In this document: positions 4,646-8,343 of the stretch, piece by piece
Layout: each line of letters opens with the position of its first letter
How positions within the stretch are numbered: position 1 is the stretch's first letter
Source: Oscillospiraceae bacterium
GTDB taxonomy: Bacteria > Bacillota > Clostridia > Oscillospirales > Acutalibacteraceae
Assembly (NCBI GenBank): GCA_902782805.1
Contig: CACZON010000018.1
Location: 1 to 8,343 of the forward strand
Direction: 5' to 3'
Length of the DNA stretch: 8,343 bases
Made by a program: the position numbers and the translations under genes
Notes under the pieces: model-generated
Databases searched by the model: none
Seen by the model: only the letters and a program-made list of their open reading frames with translations
Told to the model about the DNA's origin: nothing

Positions 4646-6031
4646 ATGAACAGCAGCTTTATGGAATCCTACCGCAAAAACACCGTCGTCTTCCGCAATT
4701 TCGAGAATATGGCGAAGCTCCCCGCGATTGAAAACCTCGCGGAAAGACGCGCCGAAATCGTCCCGGGAGCGGAAAACATCTGGTACGAGTATCTCCCCGA
4801 GAGCGCGAAGAAAAAAGAGAAGTTCCCGCTCGTCGTTCAGATCCACGGCGGCGGCAACGACGGCCGGCGCTGGGCAGATTATACGATCTGGCACAAGATC
4901 GCCGACCGCGAAGGCTTCATGGTGATCTACCCCAACTCTCCCGATTACGAAACCTGGAAATGCGGCGACCGCGATATCCAGTACGTCTACGATCTGATCG
5001 AAAAGATCTGCCGTGAATATCCCGTTGACCGTGAGCGGATCTCTATGCAGGGCATGTCCAACGGCGATATGATGACGCTCGCTTTTACGATGCAGCATCC
5101 CGAGGTCCTCGCCGCCGCCGGATATATGACCGGCTCCTCCCCCGAGGAAATGGTCTGCGACGAACGCCCGGTCGGCGCGCTTCCGGTGCTCCAGATGCGC
5201 GGTGAAAAGGACGTCTTCTTTCATCTGCCCGATCCGCTTCCGGAAAACTACTACATCTACGAAAAGCGCTACGGCATGAACGACCTCAACCGATTCCTCT
5301 GGCAGGACGCGAACGGCGCGCGCAGCATCCCGAAGCTGCAGATCCGCGGCAAGAACAACCTTCTCTGTTTCGAAGGCGAAAAGGCGCCCGTGATCGTCTG
5401 GGAAATCAAGGACATGGGCCATCGCGAGCCCGCCGAAGGCGCCGAGATGCTCTGGGAGACGCTCTACCGCTTCTGCCGGCGCGTCGACGGAAAAATCGTC
5501 TGCGAGCTCGAGTTTGCCCCGGACGAAACCGCCGTTGCCTTCTCGACCGGTTCCCTTTGCTTCCTCAAGGGCGGAAAGCGGATCGATTATACCGCCAACA
5601 AAGACGGCTATCCCCGCATTTTCAAAGCCGCGCCGGGCGAGCATTTTGCAGCCCTGCCGCTCGATGAAATGTTCGAAACCCCTGCGCTCTACGCTCCCGC
5701 CGAGCTGCTCGTCGCCGCGTACGGCGCAAAGCTCGAAACGTTCGAAGCCGGCGACCGCGCGCAGCTTACCTTCCCCTCGGGCGATACGCTGGAGCTCTAT
5801 TCAAACTCTCCGCTCGTTCTCAAAAACGGGCGCTACACCTCCCTGAAAAAGCCCTGCACGCTTCTTTGCGGTCAGTTCCTGATCCCCGTCGGCGAGCTGA
5901 TGCGCGAGGTTTTCGGCAAATGTGTCAGCGAGCTTGAGGGCGTGATGCTCATCACAGACCGCTTTGCCGAGCTCGGCCGCTATACGGCGCGCATGATCCG
6001 CGAAACCCTCGGCGGGATCCAAACGCTTTAA
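4646..6031 (+). CDS. Alpha/beta hydrolase (PHB-depolymerase/LpqC-like esterase) fused to a copper-amine-oxidase-N1-like domain
   Basis: The protein has 461 residues. Residues 45-275 form an alpha/beta hydrolase with the oxyanion-hole motif IHGGG (66-70), nucleophile elbow GMSNG (136-140, Ser138), likely acid Asp189 (GEKD) and catalytic His259 (DMGHRE). It resembles polyhydroxybutyrate-depolymerase/LpqC-type esterases; the substrate is unknown and a carbohydrate-linked ester is possible. Residues 298-437 look like a copper-amine-oxidase N-terminal-like domain, with GAKLETFEAGD, a strand pair, VLKNGRYTSLKKP and the FLIPVGELMREVFGKCV segment typical of its repeats. That domain is usually extracellular, yet no signal peptide or membrane segment is visible. 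The ATG at 4646 is chosen for its AAGGAG site and because the promoter lies upstream of it; the frame extends back to 4550 without support. The gene appears monocistronic and ends at a terminator. Confidence 0.87.
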   Translation: MNSSFMESYRKNTVVFRNFENMAKLPAIENLAERRAEIVPGAENIWYEYLPESAKKKEKFPLVVQIHGGGNDGRRWADYTIWHKIADREGFMVIYPNSPDYETWKCGDRDIQYVYDLIEKICREYPVDRERISMQGMSNGDMMTLAFTMQHPEVLAAAGYMTGSSPEEMVCDERPVGALPVLQMRGEKDVFFHLPDPLPENYYIYEKRYGMNDLNRFLWQDANGARSIPKLQIRGKNNLLCFEGEKAPVIVWEIKDMGHREPAEGAEMLWETLYRFCRRVDGKIVCELEFAPDETAVAFSTGSLCFLKGGKRIDYTANKDGYPRIFKAAPGEHFAALPLDEMFETPALYAPAELLVAAYGAKLETFEAGDRAQLTFPSGDTLELYSNSPLVLKNGRYTSLKKPCTLLCGQFLIPVGELMREVFGKCVSELEGVMLITDRFAELGRYTARMIRETLGGIQTL

Positions 6032-6067
6032 CCCGAAACGGGATTCTCCGAAAAACCGCATAAACAT

Positions 6068-6099
6068 AAAAACAGCCCGTGTCTGCGGGCTGTTTTTTT
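6068..6099. terminator. Bidirectional intrinsic terminator
   Basis: A perfect 12-bp stem, AAAAACAGCCCG (6068-6079) paired with CGGGCTGTTTTT (6086-6097), encloses a 6-nt loop. An A-tract on the left and a T-tract on the right let it work on both strands, ending the esterase transcript from the left and the convergent aldo/keto reductase transcript from the right. Confidence 0.93.
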
Positions 6100-6118
6100 A
6101 CGGTTGAAGGTTCAGAGA

Positions 6119-7237
6119 TCAGGAGCCGAAAAGCTCTGCCGCTTCGGCGAGATATTCAATGCAGGAAAGATGCTGCGGGCAGATGCCCTCGCACTGGCCG
6201 CAGGAAATACACTCTGCGGCGCGGTTCGAAACACGCTGTTCGTATTCGCTGCGCAGCCGTTCGGTAAACCCGTAGGTTTTCGCGGTATTGAGCATCTGGA
6301 AAACGCCGGGGATATCGATGCTCATCGGGCAGCCGTCGACGCAGTATTTGCAGGCGGTGCAGGGAACGGTCTTTGCCTGGGCCATCAGCTCGCGGACTTT
6401 TTCGATCACCGCGTAATCCGCTTCGGAAAGCGGTTTCATCGCGTCGAAGGTGGCGATATTGTCCTCCACCTGCTCCATCGTGTTCATACCGCTCAAAATG
6501 ACGGCGACGCCGGGCAGCGAGCGGACGAAGCGCATCGCCCAGGAGGCGATCGACGCCTCGGGATCCGCTTCCTTGAAGACCGCTTCGAGCTCGGGACGCA
6601 GCGAAGCGAGCGTGCCGCCCTTGACCGGCTCCATTACGATAACCGGACGTCCGTTTGCAACAACCGCTTCGTAACATTCGCGCGAGCGCACGTTCGCCGC
6701 TTCCCAGTCGGCATAGTTGATCTGGAGCTGAACGAAATCGAGCTCGGGATGCTCGGGCAGAATCTGATTGATGAATTCGGGGCCGTCGTGGCAGGAGAAG
6801 CCGATGTTGCGGATCAGGCCCTGCGCTTTCTTTTCTTTGACGAAATTGAACGCGTCGCCCTCGAGGAACGCGCCGATATCTTCGCTCGTGAGATTATGGA
6901 GCAGATAGAAATCAAAATAGCCGGCGCCGGTGCGCTCAAGCTCTTCGTTGAAAATCCGCTCGACGTCTTCTTTGCCGCGCAGGTTCCAGCTCGGAAGCTT
7001 CGTTGCGATATAGAAGCTCTCGCGCGGATGGCGCTTGACAAGACATTCCTTGATCGCACGCTCGGAATCGCCGCCAGCGTAGACGTATGCGGAATCGAAA
7101 TAGCGGTATCCGGCTTCGAGGAACCGGTCGACAAGCCGATTGGTCGCTTCGAGATCGATTTTTCCGTTTTCGAGGGTCGGAAGACGCATCAGGCCGAAAC
7201 CTAATTTCGGGATCTGTAAAATTTCTTCTCTTGTCAT
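6119..7237 (-). CDS. Aldo/keto reductase with C-terminal ferredoxin domain
   Basis: The protein has 372 residues. Residues 8-285 are an aldo/keto reductase TIM barrel. It has the N-terminal LGFGLMRLP signature and the catalytic tetrad Asp48 (FDSA), Tyr53, Lys80 (ATKLPS) and His114 (LLHN). The C-terminal region carries two 4Fe-4S motifs, Cys293/296/299/303 (CTACKYCVDGCP) and Cys343/346/349/353 (CISCGQCEGICP). This is the 'aldo/keto reductase, ferredoxin-type' family widespread in anaerobic Firmicutes; the physiological substrate is generally unknown. The clusters suggest electron exchange with ferredoxin instead of, or alongside, NAD(P)H. The ATG has an AAAGGG ribosome binding site 8 nt upstream. 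It is a single gene with its own promoter and terminator; no link to the hydrogenase operon is visible beyond a shared anaerobic redox theme. Confidence 0.95.
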   Translation of the reverse strand: MTREEILQIPKLGFGLMRLPTLENGKIDLEATNRLVDRFLEAGYRYFDSAYVYAGGDSERAIKECLVKRHPRESFYIATKLPSWNLRGKEDVERIFNEELERTGAGYFDFYLLHNLTSEDIGAFLEGDAFNFVKEKKAQGLIRNIGFSCHDGPEFINQILPEHPELDFVQLQINYADWEAANVRSRECYEAVVANGRPVIVMEPVKGGTLASLRPELEAVFKEADPEASIASWAMRFVRSLPGVAVILSGMNTMEQVEDNIATFDAMKPLSEADYAVIEKVRELMAQAKTVPCTACKYCVDGCPMSIDIPGVFQMLNTAKTYGFTERLRSEYEQRVSNRAAECISCGQCEGICPQHLSCIEYLAEAAELFGS

Positions 7238-7286
7238 TTGAATTGCCCTTTCTTTTGTTCGATAATCAATTTATTCCGTTAATGAA

Positions 7287-7315
7287 ATTATAGCATTCCT
7301 CACGAAAAATTACAA
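7287..7315 (-). promoter_or_regulatory. Promoter of the aldo/keto reductase gene
   Basis: On the minus strand, TTGTAA (7315-7310), a 17-bp spacer and a perfect TATAAT (7292-7287), with an extended -10 (TGCTATAAT). Transcription should start near 7280, giving a leader of about 43 nt. The -35 hexamer and spacer length are the same as in the esterase promoter. Confidence 0.75.
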
Positions 7316-7327
7316 GAACCCGGTATA

Positions 7328-7353
7328 TTTATTTTTGCGCGGTCAAAAATAAA
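7328..7353. repeat. Perfect inverted repeat upstream of the SpoIIQ-like gene
   Basis: TTTATTTTTG (7328-7337) and CAAAAATAAA (7344-7353) are perfect 10-bp arms around a 6-bp spacer, CGCGGT. It sits between the two divergent genes, 2 bp before the GAGGTG ribosome binding site (7356-7361) of the peptidase gene. It may be an operator or a 5'-UTR hairpin. I could not identify a convincing sigma-A, sigma-F or sigma-G promoter for the rightward gene; TATATT at 7324-7329 is the only -10-like hexamer. Confidence 0.55.
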
Positions 7354-7368
7354 GCCGAGGTGAACAAC

Positions 7369-8187
7369 ATGTATTACAGAAAACGAAAGAGAGCCACAGC
7401 CGGTTTTTATATCGCCGTAGGCGTTTGTCTTGTCGGGATCGGGATTGCCGCGGTCCTGACGTATACGAAGTTTTCAAAAGTGCCCGCGCTCAAAGAACCG
7501 GCGCAGGAGTCTTCTCTCGCCCAAAGCGAACCGGTCCGTCCGAACGGCGCTTCCTCGTTCATCGAAAAAACCGAACCGTCCGCCGCCGAGCGTCCGGGCG
7601 CAAAAACCGATCCGCCGGAAAGCGCCGTTTCAAAACCGCCGCTCGAGGAAAGCTCGAATACGGGAAGCTCTAAACCGGAGAGCCTCCCCGCCCACGTAGA
7701 TTACGATCCTAATCTTGAGCCGGAAAGCAGTGATTCCTCGCAGGACGAGACTGCAGGCGAGCCGGCGCAGAGCGAGGCTCCCCCGCCGCAGGCGACGTTC
7801 TTCGTGCGCCCGATCGGAACGGAGATCACCAAGGGCTATTCCGACGCGCCGGTCTACAGCGAAACGTTCCGGGACTGGAGAGTGCATAAAGCAACGGATT
7901 ACCGGGCGACGCGCGGCGCGCTGGTCCGCTCGATCAGCGAAGGCACCGTTCTGAAAACGTATTCCGATCCTTATCTCGGCAACGTCGTTGAAATTCAGCA
8001 CGGTGATTACACCGCCCGTTACTGCGGGCTTGGCGGCACGTTCCTCTGCAGCGCAGGCGACCGCGTCTCTCCCGGCGAGGAGATCGGCTCCGTTCTCGAA
8101 ACGCCGCAGGAAATCATCGAGGGCAATCATCTCCACCTCGAGGTTTATTTGGGCGATGAGGCCGTCGATCCGGAAAGCTTGTTCTGA
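7369..8187 (+). CDS. spoIIQ: SpoIIQ-like membrane-anchored M23 (LytM) metallopeptidase
   Basis: The protein has 272 residues: a short basic N-terminus (MYYRKRKRATAGF), one membrane segment at about 13-31, a low-complexity Pro/Ser/Glu-rich linker (40-140), and a C-terminal M23 peptidase domain (about 145-268). The zinc site looks complete: His173-x3-Asp177 (VHKATD) and His254-x-His256 (HLHLEV), plus His211 (IQHGDY). The N-terminal pattern and the VYSETFRDWRVH segment match clostridial SpoIIQ homologues, forespore membrane proteins that form the engulfment channel with SpoIIIAH. Clostridial SpoIIQ usually keeps the zinc ligands that Bacillus subtilis SpoIIQ has lost. The ATG at 7369 has a GAGGTG site 7 nt upstream; the frame also opens at GTG 7360, which overlaps that site. 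A general cell-wall endopeptidase is the alternative. Confidence 0.82.
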   Translation: MYYRKRKRATAGFYIAVGVCLVGIGIAAVLTYTKFSKVPALKEPAQESSLAQSEPVRPNGASSFIEKTEPSAAERPGAKTDPPESAVSKPPLEESSNTGSSKPESLPAHVDYDPNLEPESSDSSQDETAGEPAQSEAPPPQATFFVRPIGTEITKGYSDAPVYSETFRDWRVHKATDYRATRGALVRSISEGTVLKTYSDPYLGNVVEIQHGDYTARYCGLGGTFLCSAGDRVSPGEEIGSVLETPQEIIEGNHLHLEVYLGDEAVDPESLF

Positions 8188-8217
8188 GCGCTGCGCATCG
8201 ATGCGAAAACGTAATCA

Positions 8218-8262
8218 AAAAACGGGCCGGGAGGCGTACGCTTCCCGGTCCGTTTTTCTTTT
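8218..8262. terminator. Bidirectional intrinsic terminator
   Basis: The arms 8218-8236 and 8239-8257 are complementary over almost their full length, with two G-U wobbles in the plus-strand RNA. They form a long GC-rich hairpin flanked by an A-run on the left and TTTTTCTTTT on the right. The innermost pairs probably stay open as the loop. It ends the peptidase transcript and, from the other side, the partial minus-strand gene. Confidence 0.92.
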
Positions 8263-8275
8263 CGCCGAAATTCGC

Positions 8276-8343
8276 TTATTTTCCGACCGGATACTCGATA
8301 TACGAAGGATCGTAATAGATATCGCCGGTTTCCCCGTCGATCA
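8276..8343 (-). CDS. Unidentified protein, C-terminus only (partial)
   Basis: A minus-strand frame enters from the right edge and ends at TAA (8276-8278). The visible tail is 21 residues and ends with SYIEYPVGK. The preceding part, DGETGDIYYDP, is acidic and tyrosine-rich. There is too little to name a family. Support for it being real comes from the open frame to the window edge, the typical codon usage, and the bidirectional terminator 14 bp downstream of its stop. Confidence 0.6.
   Translation of the reverse strand, partial: IDGETGDIYYDPSYIEYPVGK

Noticed and set aside
4556..5644. Long minus-strand open frame (362 codons) opposite the esterase gene
   Set aside because: It is antisense to a gene with clear catalytic motifs and lacks recognisable domains. 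Long antisense frames are expected from the codon bias of this GC-rich gene.
6104..7204. Long plus-strand open frame (366 codons) opposite the aldo/keto reductase
   Set aside because: It is antisense to a full-length gene with the catalytic tetrad and two 4Fe-4S motifs, and it begins inside the terminator/stop region with no convincing ribosome binding site.
7540..7790. Proline/serine/glutamate-rich stretch as a possible tandem repeat
   Set aside because: It is a low-complexity linker without a regular repeat unit, normal between the membrane anchor and peptidase domain of SpoIIQ-like proteins.

Overview
The window looks like a chromosomal segment from an anaerobic, moderately GC-rich Gram-positive Clostridia member (Oscillospiraceae/Christensenellales-like). 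This is inferred from strong purine-rich ribosome binding sites, canonical sigma-A-type promoters, a bifurcating-hydrogenase gene neighbourhood, two ferredoxin-type proteins and a SpoIIQ-like sporulation peptidase. No plasmid, phage, transposon, CRISPR array, tRNA or rRNA is visible.

Region 1 (1-4313, minus strand) is a tightly packed operon of eight genes, read right to left: a NuoE/HydC-type [2Fe-2S] subunit; a DRTGG-like protein; an RsbW/RsbT-like ATPase; an H-cluster protein with ferredoxin domains at its N-terminus and a four-cysteine Fe-S motif at its C-terminus (resembling putatively sensory [FeFe] hydrogenases); a second DRTGG-like protein; a PHP-domain phosphoesterase; a second GHKL ATPase that lacks a dimerisation domain; and the start of a gene matching the thioredoxin-like [2Fe-2S] ferredoxin family. 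Several junctions overlap (ATGA twice, 14 nt and 17 nt overlaps). The next genes, outside the window, are probably the NuoF-like and catalytic [FeFe] subunits of an NADH/ferredoxin-dependent electron-bifurcating hydrogenase. The middle six genes look like a signalling module inserted among the structural genes, possibly sensing H2 or redox state. The signal and output are unknown.

Region 2 (4314-4645) is a 332-bp divergent intergenic region. It has an extended -10 promoter for the operon overlapped by a Rex-like operator, a 14-bp palindrome, overlapping inverted repeats in the operon leader, and a sigma-A-type promoter for the rightward gene.

Region 3 (4646-6031, plus) is an alpha/beta hydrolase related to PHB-depolymerase/LpqC-type esterases, fused to a C-terminal copper-amine-oxidase-N1-like domain. 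It converges on a ferredoxin-type aldo/keto reductase (6119-7237, minus), with a bidirectional terminator between them.

Region 4 (7238-8343) is a divergent promoter region with a perfect 10-bp-arm inverted repeat, then a SpoIIQ-like membrane-anchored M23 peptidase (7369-8187, plus), a second bidirectional terminator, and the 3' end of an unidentified minus-strand gene that runs off the window.
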